A model generated the notes under the pieces. The model did not search any database. It was not told where the DNA came from and worked only from the letters and a program-made list of their open reading frames with translations. Below are positions 9,701-16,770 of a stretch of 64,000 bases of DNA, piece after piece; position 1 is the stretch's first letter; every line of letters starts with the position of its first letter. The DNA is taken from assembly GCA_963849365.1 (NCBI GenBank), contig CAWKHA010000003.1, forward strand, positions 186,001 through 250,000, given 5' to 3'. The position numbers and the translations under genes are program-made. Source of the stretch: CAVQCJ01 sp963849365. GTDB lineage: Bacteria; Actinomycetota; Actinomycetes; Prado026.

Positions 9701-10239
9701 CGGTCGAGCAGCTGTTGGCCGGGGTCGACATCCCCGACGCGGCGCTGGCCGGGCTGCCCATGCGGACCTGGTTCCTGCGGACCACCTCGAGCGTGCGCTA
9801 CGCCGCAGGGGACGACGCCGGCGCGTACGACGACGCGCGGGAGTCGCTGGAGCTGGACCCGTCCGGGGTGAACGCCCCCACCTCGATATGGGCCGGCGTG
9901 CAGGCCGCTTCGATGCTGCGGGACGCCGCTCGGCTGCAGAGCATCCTCGACGTGGCCGGCGCGCACCAGGGGCGTTGGGTGGCCCTGGTCCGCCAGACCG
10001 GCGCGGGAGTGGTCGCGGCCCTCGACGGCTCGGACCACGGCGAGTCGGTGACCGCAGCGCTGGATGCCTGGACCGCGGCGGGCCTGTTCTTCGACCACGC
10101 GCTGGCGACCCTGTGCGCCACGGCTGCGCTGGGCTCGGACCAGGTGCCGCGGCGGCAACTGGACGCGGCGAGGAGCACCCTCGCGGCGTTGGGCGCCGTC
10201 GCCCTCCTCCGGCGGCTGGACACGCTGACGACGGCATGA
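6736..10239 (+). CDS. Zinc-ribbon / class III cyclase / STAND ATPase signalling protein
   Basis: The protein has 1167 residues. Residues 1-55 form a double zinc ribbon with four CxxC pairs (CARC, CKEC, CPVC, CGEC). Residues 78-255 are a class III nucleotidyl cyclase domain with both metal Asp residues (FVDLVGFT, FIGDAVMAVWG), a Lys in the adenine-lysine position (VEKF) and GDIVNTASRLQ carrying the transition-state Asn and Arg, so it looks active and ATP-specific. An AAA/STAND ATPase follows, with Walker A VAGVGKSR at about 303 and Walker B LVFEDLQWAD at about 426; the last 500 residues are helical TPR-like repeats. Family members are thought to couple ligand sensing to cAMP synthesis. Start GTG. 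Direct repeats bracket the gene. The ligand is unknown. Confidence 0.9.
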   Translation: MTSACARCTTANEDGRKFCKECGAPLAASCPVCGASNSPDSKYCGECGSRLPSVGAGDSAEATNATDDPGTADRGRRATERRLVSVLFVDLVGFTRFAEDRDAEDVRDVLDRYYEAAAQAVQRHGGIVEKFIGDAVMAVWGTPAAHEDDAERAVRAALEVADQVTALGRELDLDLQARAAVATGEAAADITAVAQGMVTGDIVNTASRLQSAAQPGSVLVGEGTYRAASRAIAFEPMDPLSLKGKAEPVPAWRAVRVVGERGGTGRGEAPEPPFVGRDEELRLVKDLLHTTGREGRSRLLAVSGVAGVGKSRVVWELQKYVDGLTEDVYWHEGRCPAYGDGVSFWAFGEMVRTRAGIAETDDPETTRALLAASLADLVPGADERAWLEPRLGHLLGLSAAPPGDREELFGAWRRYVEHVAARGTTVLVFEDLQWADPGLLDFVESLLLWSRALPLLVVTLARPELADRRPTWGAGLRSSTVLHLDPLPETDVAAMVGGYLRGLPPDGLTRIVTRAEGIPLYAVETVRMLADRGVLEQVAGGYRVVGSLEGELDMPETLHALVAARLDGLDERDRSLLQDAAVLGQTFTVAALGAVSGRPPDELDARLQSLVRRELLLQDRDPRSPERGHFGFVQSVLREVAYATLAKPARRALHQAAAQYFASLADEELAGVVATHYLEAYRAEPAAAQGEAVAASAREWLGRASARALSLGSPELALAYAEQALSLATDEDLPQLLRHAALAATTSGDLHRAVDLVAEAVRALRAEGDEAGAALLLVEVAGTFFGTSNGPLVESLVRSADERLRDTDGPVRARVTAMVSHLAFYSGRRDEALQRSEEALVLAERFRDEAALRDAVGARAEALMYAGRHFESALLASARLDLARRAGSATQQAQAAMALGVIVAEDDPRASLDAFRESVDVSRRLGLRLYELLGHSNLAETAVDLGEWAEADEALAAGAEIRSEQGGPADEGMVLSAALLAAYRGDTDAVEQLLAGVDIPDAALAGLPMRTWFLRTTSSVRYAAGDDAGAYDDARESLELDPSGVNAPTSIWAGVQAASMLRDAARLQSILDVAGAHQGRWVALVRQTGAGVVAALDGSDHGESVTAALDAWTAAGLFFDHALATLCATAALGSDQVPRRQLDAARSTLAALGAVALLRRLDTLTTA

Positions 10240-10253
10240 CTGCTACGAGCGCC

Positions 10254-10363
10254 GACCGCATGACTACGCGCTATGCGTTGGGTATCGCAAGCGTGGCGCT
10301 CAGCGTCTGGGCTGGTCGTGCCTTACAGGCAGGGGGTCGGCGTTCGATCCCGTCTGCGCCCAC
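10254..10363 (+). repeat. Imperfect direct repeat, copy 2, ending in tRNA-Val-like 3' half
   Basis: This copy begins 14 bases after the cyclase stop codon and matches copy 1 at 50 of its first 53 positions. The tail CCTTACAGGCAGGGGG, then GTTCGATCCCGTC and TGCGCCCAC, resembles a tRNA-Val(UAC) 3' half, but one G is missing from the T stem and the 5' half is absent. The two tails differ more than the upstream parts. This suggests degenerate tRNA-derived attachment or duplication scars rather than functional tRNAs. Confidence 0.7.
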
Positions 10364-10668
10364 TTTCCGTACAGCACAAGGGGTTCCGGCGCCTCGGGCC
10401 CCTCCCGGATTGGCGCTCCGCGCTCATGGGCCGCGGAATGTCTTCCGTGGGTATCCCGCCAGCCACCCTCCGCGACACCTTCGAGTTGTCGCTGCGAGCG
10501 ACCTCCAGTCGACACCACCCAAGACACGAGGGTGTTGCATCGACCGGTTGAGACCACCGCGGATCACGGGCGGGTCTCTGCCTGCCCGACGGACCTTGTT
10601 TGCACATCGGACGGGTCGCCCGCACGATCGTCGTCGGCTTGGGGTGAAGGACGAGGGGGACGGACCCG
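10364..10668. other. Intergenic stretch, no gene seen
   Basis: About 300 bases lie between the second repeat and the methyltransferase. No open frame with convincing protein character is present on either strand. Only the ribosome site GAGGGGGA, just upstream of 10669, is recognisable. Confidence 0.5.
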
Positions 10669-11307
10669 ATGACGCACGACTTCGACGAGCACTACTGGGA
10701 GAAGCACTGGCAGCAGGCGCGCGGCATGAAGCCCGGAGCCGGGACGACGACCGAACCGAACCCGCACCTTGTCCGCGAGACCGGCAGCCTGCCCCCTGGC
10801 ACGGCGCTGGACGCCGGATGCGGTGAAGGCGGTGAGGCGATCTGGCTGGCCTCCCGCGGATGGCAGGTGACGGCCGCGGACATCTCCGCCGATGCCCTCG
10901 CCCGCGCCGCCGACCAGGCCGCCGCCCGCGCCGCCGAGGACGGTCTTCCGCGGGACCTGCAGTGGGTCCGGGCGGACCTGACCGTCTGGGACCCCGGCAC
11001 GCAGTTCGACCTGGTGACGACGCACTACGCCCACCCGTCGATGCCGCAGCTGGCGTTCTACGACCGGCTCTCCGGATGGGTGGCGCTTGGCGGCACACTG
11101 CTCATCGTCGGACACCTGCACACCGCGGGGCACGGGCATGAGCCACCCGCCGAGGCGTCGGTCACCCGCACCGACATCACCGCCGGACTGGACACGAGCA
11201 GGTGGGAGATCGTCACCGCCGAAGAGCACGTCCGGAGGCTCACCGCCCCCGGCGCCCCGGGCGTTCCCCTGCACGACGTCGTCGTGCGCGCGACGCGCCG
11301 CTCCTGA
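10669..11307 (+). CDS. SAM-dependent methyltransferase, class I
   Basis: The protein has 212 residues. The N-terminus FDEHYWEKHW is followed by the SAM-binding motif I ALDAGCGEGGEA at about residue 45, motif II VTAADIS with the acidic residue that contacts the ribose, and the post-II region LQWVRADLTVWDP. This is the compact Rossmann methyltransferase fold (Methyltransf_25 type). Ribosome site GGGGGA stands 8-10 bases before the ATG. The methyl acceptor cannot be inferred. It is monocistronic, with no partner on the same strand. Confidence 0.85.
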   Translation: MTHDFDEHYWEKHWQQARGMKPGAGTTTEPNPHLVRETGSLPPGTALDAGCGEGGEAIWLASRGWQVTAADISADALARAADQAAARAAEDGLPRDLQWVRADLTVWDPGTQFDLVTTHYAHPSMPQLAFYDRLSGWVALGGTLLIVGHLHTAGHGHEPPAEASVTRTDITAGLDTSRWEIVTAEEHVRRLTAPGAPGVPLHDVVVRATRRS

Positions 11308-11437
11308 TCACCGTTTCCGCCGGCTTCGAGGCTCCACAGGCGGCGCTGAGCCCGATGCACATGCGAGAGGAACCCTGAGTACCAGCCGCCCTCCCCAGGG
11401 GGAGCGCCACCGCCGCAACGATCGACGATCCGCGGGG

Positions 11438-11743
11438 CTACTCGTCCCGCAACACGTTGAGGTCGAAGAACTCGGGCGGGCCGTCCAGGACGTCCCCCAT
11501 CGCAGCCCGGATGCGCTCCAGCCCCTGCTGGCGCCGGGGATCCTGCTCCCGCGCGCGCGCCTTCTCCTCACTGTCGAACACGACCAGGACGTACACCAGA
11601 CTCGGATCAGCCTGGCTCCGCATGACCATGGTCCTCAACAGACCCGAATCTGTCTGTTCGATGGCGTGCAGTTGCTCGAACACGTCAAGCAACTCCGCCT
11701 CTCTCTCAGGCTTCGTGCTCACCTTCTGCAGCTGTGCCCACAT
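11438..11743 (-). CDS. ABM-type dimeric alpha/beta barrel protein
   Basis: The protein has 101 residues. The pattern begins WAQLQKVSTKPEREAELLDV, continues LHAIEQTDSGLLRTMVMRS, and then LVYVLVVFDSEEKARARE. This is the strand-helix-strand layout of antibiotic-biosynthesis-monooxygenase-like proteins, which act as cofactor-free quinol oxygenases or small ligand-binding proteins. No catalytic residue can be assigned. GGGAAG lies about 10 bases upstream of the ATG. It converges on the methyltransferase. Confidence 0.65.
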   Translation of the reverse strand: MWAQLQKVSTKPEREAELLDVFEQLHAIEQTDSGLLRTMVMRSQADPSLVYVLVVFDSEEKARAREQDPRRQQGLERIRAAMGDVLDGPPEFFDLNVLRDE

Positions 11744-11805
11744 GCCAGGACGCTTCCCTTCCCGGGTTTCCCCGCACCGGCGCGGGGTCGGTCATCGGAG
11801 GCTAG

Positions 11806-12060
11806 GTGATGACCGTTGGGGGCGGTGCGAAGTTGGGGGAACCCACGTGCCCCAATGCTCGCGCCATGTCCAAACGCGAGATCATGCGCTGCCTCGAGCG
11901 GTTCATCGCCCGCGAGCTCTCCGATGCCTACCTCACGCAATCCTCGCTTGACACCCCAAAGAGCATCATTAGCGTTGGAGCGCGAAGGTCGGGATGCCCA
12001 GAGCGCCTCAGCGTTGCTTTCCTCATGGGCGGGGAGGACGTGCCCTGTCTGCGGCTGTGA
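11806..12060 (+). mobile_element. Remnant of IS110-like transposase C-terminus
   Basis: A short frame contains MSKREIMRCLERFIARELSD (from 11866), which matches from memory the conserved C-terminal segment of IS110-family transposases (SKRE-I-RCLKR-IAREVY). The rest of the transposase is absent and the following residues are unrelated. The downstream text, with a cttgac...gagcatcat pattern, is also reminiscent of actinobacterial IS110 right ends. It is read as a decayed insertion sequence scrap, not a gene. The match is short, so confidence is limited. Confidence 0.4.
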
Positions 12061-12084
12061 GTCAGATCGGAGATGTGGAGCGGG

Positions 12085-12807
12085 ATGGCTTCTCACCTCG
12101 TCGCGCTCTGCTTCGATGCCAACGACCCGCTGCGTCTCGCGCGTTTCTGGGCCGGCGTCCTGGGTTGGGAGATGGTCGACGACCCCCACGACGGCATCGC
12201 GCTCCTGCCGAGCGATGACACCGGGTTCCGGATCCGATTTCTTTCCAGCCATGAGCAGAAGGCCGGCCAGAACCAGATGCACTTCGATCTGACGAGCACG
12301 TCCGTCGAGAACCAGCAGCAGACGGTGGCGAGGTCGCTCGGACTCGGCGCCCGGCACATCGACATCGGTCAACGCCCGGAGGAGGGTCATGTGGTGCTCG
12401 CCGACCCCGAAGGCAATGAGTTCTGCGTCATCGAGCCGGGCAACAGCTTCCTTGCTGACTGCGGATTCATCGGAGCGCTTGCGTGCGACGGTTCGCAGGA
12501 GGTCGGATACTTCTGGAGCGAAGCGCTCGGCTGGCCGTTGGTCTGGGACCAGGACCAGGAGACCGCGATCCGCTCGCCGCGCGGCGGTCCGAAGGTCACG
12601 TGGGGCGGTCCGCCACTGAAGCCGAAGACAGGGAAGAACCGGCTGCATTTCGACCTCGCTCCATCTGTCCACGGTGATCAGCAACCGGAGGTCGACCGTC
12701 TCGTCTCCCTCGGGGCGACTCGAATCGACATCGGCCAGCGCGAGGTCAGCTGGGTGGTGATGGCCGATCCCGATGGCAATGAGTTCTGTGTGTTGCCCCC
12801 CCGATAG
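12085..12807 (+). CDS. VOC superfamily protein with two glyoxalase-like domains
   Basis: The protein has 240 residues built from two related halves. Each half starts with a DxNDPLRLARFWAGVLGWE-like segment and ends in HVVLADPEGNEFCVIEPG (first) or WVVMADPDGNEFCVLPP (second), the hallmark of the vicinal-oxygen-chelate fold; the HFDL in each half may supply metal ligands. Such actinobacterial tandem VOC proteins act in resistance or small-molecule modification, but the substrate is not predictable. The ATG at 12085 (MASHLVALCFD) is preferred over one four codons upstream because GGAG precedes it at the right distance. Confidence 0.85.
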   Translation: MASHLVALCFDANDPLRLARFWAGVLGWEMVDDPHDGIALLPSDDTGFRIRFLSSHEQKAGQNQMHFDLTSTSVENQQQTVARSLGLGARHIDIGQRPEEGHVVLADPEGNEFCVIEPGNSFLADCGFIGALACDGSQEVGYFWSEALGWPLVWDQDQETAIRSPRGGPKVTWGGPPLKPKTGKNRLHFDLAPSVHGDQQPEVDRLVSLGATRIDIGQREVSWVVMADPDGNEFCVLPPR

Positions 12808-12928
12808 CGCGACCAGATCCGGGTGGGGGGCGACCCTGCACCACATATGCCGATCGGTGCGGGTGCCCGGCGCTTGGCGATGAGAGACTCACGCCGTACC
12901 GGATCCAACATGTCCGGGAGGAAGGATC

Positions 12929-13837
12929 ATGAGACTGGGCGTGCATCTGCCCTTGGCTGATCTGGGTGACGGCCATCCGACCGCGGCCGACTTGCGTACC
13001 TACGCCAGTACGGCCAGGGACCTGGGGTACGCAACGCTGGCTGCCAACGACCACCTCATCTGGAGTCACCCCTGGCTCGACGGCCCGACTGCGCTCGCCA
13101 GCGTCGTCTCCGCCGCCGGCGACATGGTCCTGGCAACGAGCATCACGCTGCCAGTGCTGCGTCACCCTGTCGTGGTCGCCAAAATGCTGACGACCCTCGC
13201 AGCCCTGGCGCAAGGCCCGGTGGTCGGCGGCCTCGGGCCCGGATCGAGCCACGTCGACTACGACGCCGTCGGCATCCCTTTCGCGCAGCGATGGGCGCGG
13301 TTCGACGAGGCGCTGCGACAGGTCCGGGCCCTGGTGCGGGGTGAGTCGGCGGACCCCGGGACGTTCTACGCGGTGGAAGCACGGCTCGCGCCGCTACCCA
13401 ACCCTCCCCCGCAGATCTGGTTCGGCAGCTGGGGGTCCGACCGGCGGCTCGCCGCCATGGCGGCTGAGGCGGATGGCTGGTTCGCCTCCGCGTACAACGC
13501 GACTCCGAACCAGTTCGCAGCGGCGCGCGCCCGGCTCGACGACCACCTGCGGGCTGCCGGTCGCGAGCCGGACGCCTTCCCAGACGCCGTCGCCACCATG
13601 TGGCTCTACGTCACCGACAGCCGCAGGGAGGCCGAGCATGTGCTCACCGACGTGCTGGCTCCAGCGCTGAACCGCGACCCCGCGCTGCTCGCGGACCTTC
13701 CGATCGGGAGCGCCCAGCACTGCGCGGAGGTACTGGCCGGGTACGCCTCCGCGGGGGCACGCGAGGTCCTGCTCTGGCCGATCCGCGACAGCGTCCACCA
13801 GCTCGAGCGCTGCATGGTCGCCGCGTCTTCGATGTGA
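12929..13837 (+). CDS. Luciferase-like (LLM class) flavin-dependent oxidoreductase
   Basis: The protein has 302 residues with a bacterial luciferase-like TIM barrel. It starts MRLGVHLPLADLG, then AARDLGYATLAANDHLIW-like sequence, and has the VVGGLGPGSS loop and the FDEALRQVRALVRGE helix that are standard in the family. Members use FMN or F420; which one is not decided by the visible sequence. GGGAGGAAGG gives a strong ribosome site. It ends before a perfect hairpin terminator shared with the convergent hydrolase. Confidence 0.88.
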   Translation: MRLGVHLPLADLGDGHPTAADLRTYASTARDLGYATLAANDHLIWSHPWLDGPTALASVVSAAGDMVLATSITLPVLRHPVVVAKMLTTLAALAQGPVVGGLGPGSSHVDYDAVGIPFAQRWARFDEALRQVRALVRGESADPGTFYAVEARLAPLPNPPPQIWFGSWGSDRRLAAMAAEADGWFASAYNATPNQFAAARARLDDHLRAAGREPDAFPDAVATMWLYVTDSRREAEHVLTDVLAPALNRDPALLADLPIGSAQHCAEVLAGYASAGAREVLLWPIRDSVHQLERCMVAASSM

Positions 13838-13931
13838 GCCGACTGATTGGCTCCGGGGACGAGTGCAGGCTGTTCGAGACGTTGCGCCGGGTGCCGTGGG
13901 ACCGCTGACAGCCCTGACCGCGCCGGCAACA

Positions 13932-13973
13932 CGGACCCCCGTCGCCAGCGGGGGATGCAGCGACGGGGGTCCG
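13932..13973. terminator. Bidirectional hairpin terminator
   Basis: A perfect 14-bp stem (CGGACCCCCGTCGC paired with GCGACGGGGGTCCG) with a 14-base loop lies between two convergent genes. There is no U-tract, as is common in high-GC actinobacteria. Confidence 0.8.
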
Positions 13974-13987
13974 CGAGGTCGCCAACG

Positions 13988-14866
13988 CTAGCGAGAGGCC
14001 GCGGGGAGCGGAAGGTCCCCACCGGCGTCCGCGGGCCGCACGTGGTCGATCAGCAGCGCGGCGAAGCGTCCTGGGTCGTGCCGGTGCGGCTCGTGGCCGG
14101 CCCCGGGGAAGGTCACCAGCCGGCTGCGGGGGAGCCGGTCGGCCGCATCCCGGCCGTGCCGGACCGGGATGATCGTGTCGCGATCGCCCCAGACCAGCAA
14201 CGTCGGCAGGTGCTCGGCGGAGGTCAGCTTCGCCACTGCGGAGACACGCTGGCCGGACACGTCGACGACGCTGCGCAGAGTGGCCAGGAAGGCGCCCCTG
14301 GTCTCGGCGTCGCCGAGCTCGGCGAGCGTGGTCATGGCGTCGTCGGGCAGGGCCGGCGTGCCACGGACCCGGGTGAGCAGCCGTCCGACCATCGCGATTG
14401 CGGAGACCGAGCGCGGGTGCGCCACGACCGGGATGACCAGCTCCGATCCGGGCAGGGACGCGGCCCGCAGCAGCACCGAGGCATCGCGCCCGAGGCCGCC
14501 GCTGGCCACCAGCACCAGCCCTTCCACCCGCTGCGGGTACTGGTAGGCGAATTGCAGCGCCACCCCACCACCGAGGGAGTGCCCGACGAGGACCGCCCGC
14601 TCGTGGCCGAGGTGGTCCAGCAGATCCCGGAGCGTGCTCGCGAGCGCACCGAGGCTGTAGTCGCCACGCCCCTTGCCCGAGGCGCCGTGGCCGGGGAGGT
14701 CGACGGCGACGAGGTGGGCACCCTGGTCCTCCAGCAGTGGGAGCACGGTGTCCCACGTCCTGCTGCTGGACCCGATCCCGTGCACCAGCAGCAGGACCGG
14801 GCCGGCGCCCGGCGTCTCGACGTAGGCGATCTCCTGGCCATGGAGCACTGCGCGACCTGACGGCAT
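13988..14866 (-). CDS. Alpha/beta hydrolase
   Basis: The protein has 292 residues. The oxyanion-hole segment LLLVHGIGSSSRTWD and the nucleophile elbow VLVGHSLGGGVALQ (Ser about 95) are clear, with an Asp in VWGDRDTIIP and the catalytic His in FPGAGHEPHRH. It resembles meta-cleavage-product hydrolases and similar esterases, but the substrate is open. The gene faces a 22-bp perfect palindrome 21 bases upstream of its start, so it is probably controlled by a TetR-type repressor. It shares the downstream terminator with the luciferase-like gene. Confidence 0.88.
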   Translation of the reverse strand: MPSGRAVLHGQEIAYVETPGAGPVLLLVHGIGSSSRTWDTVLPLLEDQGAHLVAVDLPGHGASGKGRGDYSLGALASTLRDLLDHLGHERAVLVGHSLGGGVALQFAYQYPQRVEGLVLVASGGLGRDASVLLRAASLPGSELVIPVVAHPRSVSAIAMVGRLLTRVRGTPALPDDAMTTLAELGDAETRGAFLATLRSVVDVSGQRVSAVAKLTSAEHLPTLLVWGDRDTIIPVRHGRDAADRLPRSRLVTFPGAGHEPHRHDPGRFAALLIDHVRPADAGGDLPLPAASR

Positions 14867-14886
14867 CGGACCTCCCTACGGGCGAG

Positions 14887-14908
14887 TAACCTACGCGAGC
14901 GTAGGTTA
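14887..14908. promoter_or_regulatory. 22-bp perfect palindrome, probable TetR-type operator
   Basis: Arms TAACCTACGC and GCGTAGGTTA flank a central GA. It lies in the divergent gap between the alpha/beta hydrolase and the 15030 gene and could control both. The symmetry and AT-rich outer ends are typical of TetR-family sites. No regulator gene is adjacent. Confidence 0.7.
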
Positions 14909-15029
14909 TCTCGGCGGCCGATGCGAGGGGACCTGGCGCGTCGTCCGGGCCTGAGTACGCTGCGCCCCGCGGGGAGTGCGGCCGCCCACCGGGGGGTGGG
15001 ACGCTCGCCTGTCTGGAACGGAGCCGACG

Positions 15030-15620
15030 ATGTTCGTTCAGGTCTTCCAAGGCCAGCTCGCAGACGCCGACCTGTGGCGGCGGCAGTCCGAGACGTGGAA
15101 CCGCGACATCAAGCCCAAGACCAAGGGATTCCTCGGGTACACCGGCGGGATCACGGCCGGCGGGTACCTGATCACCGTGGCGCGGTTCGAGTCCGAGGCG
15201 GTGGCCCGCGCGAACAGCGACCTCCCCGAGCAGGGCGCGTGGTTCGAGCAGACGTCCAAGGCGTTCGACGGCGCGGTGACCTTCCACGACTGCACCGAGG
15301 TGGACGTCCTCCTCGGGGGTGGTTCGGACCAGGCCGGGTTCGTCCAGATCATGCAGGCGCGCGCCAAGGATCCGCAGGCGCTGCGCGACCTGGACGCGTC
15401 GATGGAGGCTGAGCTGCGCCGCATCCGTCCCGACCTCATCGGCGGCATCGTCGCCTGGCACGGCGACGGGACCTTCACGCAGACGTCGTACTTCACCTCG
15501 GAGGCCGAGGCGCGGGTGAACGAGAAGGCGATGGCCGACTCGCCCCTGATGGAGCGGTTCATGTCCTCCATCGATGGCGTCCCGACCTACTACGACCTGG
15601 CCGAGCTCTCCTTCGCGTGA
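15030..15620 (+). CDS. Protein with two dimeric alpha/beta barrel domains
   Basis: The protein has 196 residues. The first half (MFVQVFQGQLADADLWRRQS, then GYTGGITAGGYLITVARFES) and the second half (AGFVQIMQARAKDPQALRDL, then VAWHGDGTFTQTSYFTSEAE) follow the same strand-helix-strand order, so this is a tandem ABM/EthD-like fold. No catalytic residues are recognised. The ATG at 15030 has GGAG upstream and starts exactly at the first strand. It is 13 bases ahead of the next hydrolase gene, probably in one operon under the palindromic operator. Confidence 0.6.
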   Translation: MFVQVFQGQLADADLWRRQSETWNRDIKPKTKGFLGYTGGITAGGYLITVARFESEAVARANSDLPEQGAWFEQTSKAFDGAVTFHDCTEVDVLLGGGSDQAGFVQIMQARAKDPQALRDLDASMEAELRRIRPDLIGGIVAWHGDGTFTQTSYFTSEAEARVNEKAMADSPLMERFMSSIDGVPTYYDLAELSFA

Positions 15621-15633
15621 GACGGGGCGAGTC

Positions 15634-16644
15634 GTGGCGACGACTTTCCCTTGCGGCTACACGACGTTCTGGGTGCACGACGCGAGCCGGGCCAGGCCGG
15701 TCGTCATCGACGCGTGGTACCCGGCGGCAGCCTCCGCCATCGAGGACGACTACTCCTACGGTCTCGGCTCCGGACGGGTGGCCGAGGACGCGCGGGTCGC
15801 CGCCGGCCCGTTCCCCGCGGTGCTGCTGTCGCACGGAGCGTTCGGGGCCGCGCGCAACTACTCGTGGATCGCGGAGCACCTGGCCCGGTCCGGGACGGTC
15901 GTGTGGGGCGTCTCGCACTTCCGCGAGTCGTACGTGCACGGCGTCGAGACGATCGACCCGCAGGCCGCCTCGCAGCTCGACGACCGGGCCCAGGACTGTT
16001 CTTTCGCCCTCGACTACCTGCTCGACGCGTCACCGTTGCGCACTGTCGTCGACCCGGCTCGGGTGGGGGCGCTGGGGCACTCGTCGGGCGGGGCCACCGT
16101 GGTGGCGCTGGTCGGCGGGGTGTTCGACGCACGGTTGATGGGCGCCTACTGCGCGAGCGACGCGGCCCGGGCCGACCGGGGATGCGGGTACGGCGGCGGC
16201 CCGGTGCAGGCCGGTGCGCCGGTGAGCCGGCAGGACCCCCGGGTGCGCGCCGTCGTGGCGCTCGACCCCGCGCTGGGGCCGGGGTTCGAACCCGCTTCGC
16301 TGGCGGCGGTCTCGGCGCCGACCCACGTGGTCGGGTCGGTCCGCAACGACTTCCTGCCGTTCGAGCAGCACGCGGCCCGCTTCGCCCGGCTGGTTCCCGG
16401 CGCGACCTTGACCCGGCTGGATGCCGGCGAGGGTCATTTCGTCTACCTCAACGCGTGCAGCGGCGACCGCGAGGCCAACGGCGTGCCGCTGTGCCGGGAC
16501 CGCCCGGGAGTGGACCGGGCAGCCGTCCACGAGCAGCTCGAGCCGTCGATCGGCGCATTCTTCGCCCGGCACCTCGGCAGCGGACCGGACACGACGATCG
16601 TCCTGCCGCGCTCGCTCGAGAGTCAGAGCGAGCCAGGGTCGTAG
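15634..16644 (+). CDS. PAF-acetylhydrolase / dienelactone-hydrolase-like alpha/beta hydrolase
   Basis: The protein has 336 residues. FPAVLLSHGAFGAARNYSWI gives the oxyanion loop, VGALGHSSGGATVVALVG carries the nucleophile Ser, and the late VYLN segment after GEGHF contains the likely catalytic His. The N-terminal YTTFWVHDASRARPVVIDAW matches the platelet-activating-factor acetylhydrolase-like group, whose bacterial members are broad esterases. No signal peptide is seen. The GTG at 15634 with GGGG upstream is chosen because earlier starts overlap the preceding gene. The stop codon lies within the loop of the terminator hairpin. Confidence 0.8.
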   Translation: MATTFPCGYTTFWVHDASRARPVVIDAWYPAAASAIEDDYSYGLGSGRVAEDARVAAGPFPAVLLSHGAFGAARNYSWIAEHLARSGTVVWGVSHFRESYVHGVETIDPQAASQLDDRAQDCSFALDYLLDASPLRTVVDPARVGALGHSSGGATVVALVGGVFDARLMGAYCASDAARADRGCGYGGGPVQAGAPVSRQDPRVRAVVALDPALGPGFEPASLAAVSAPTHVVGSVRNDFLPFEQHAARFARLVPGATLTRLDAGEGHFVYLNACSGDREANGVPLCRDRPGVDRAAVHEQLEPSIGAFFARHLGSGPDTTIVLPRSLESQSEPGS

Positions 16645-16661
16645 GCCTGGCTCGCTCTGAC
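16622..16661 (+). terminator. Hairpin terminator overlapping the gene's stop codon
   Basis: A perfect 16-bp stem (GTCAGAGCGAGCCAGG with CCTGGCTCGCTCTGAC) has an 8-base loop containing the TAG stop. The outer bases GCTCG and CGAGC can extend it. The right flank CTCGCTCTGACCCGAGCGG resembles that of the terminator at 35452. Confidence 0.85.
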
Positions 16662-16770
16662 CCGAGCGGCTCTTGGCTGGCGCTCAGGTTCACGGTGGCG
16701 TCCTCTCAGCAACACGTCCCCAGACTCGCTCGTGGGCCGGATGGACCGGCCCACGAGGGAGGGACCTCGC

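Noticed and set aside
8495..10261. Long antisense frame over the first cyclase gene
   Set aside because: Pro/Arg-rich low-complexity translation, typical GC shadow.
10254..10363. Functional tRNA-Val gene
   Set aside because: One T-stem base is missing and the 5' half is absent.
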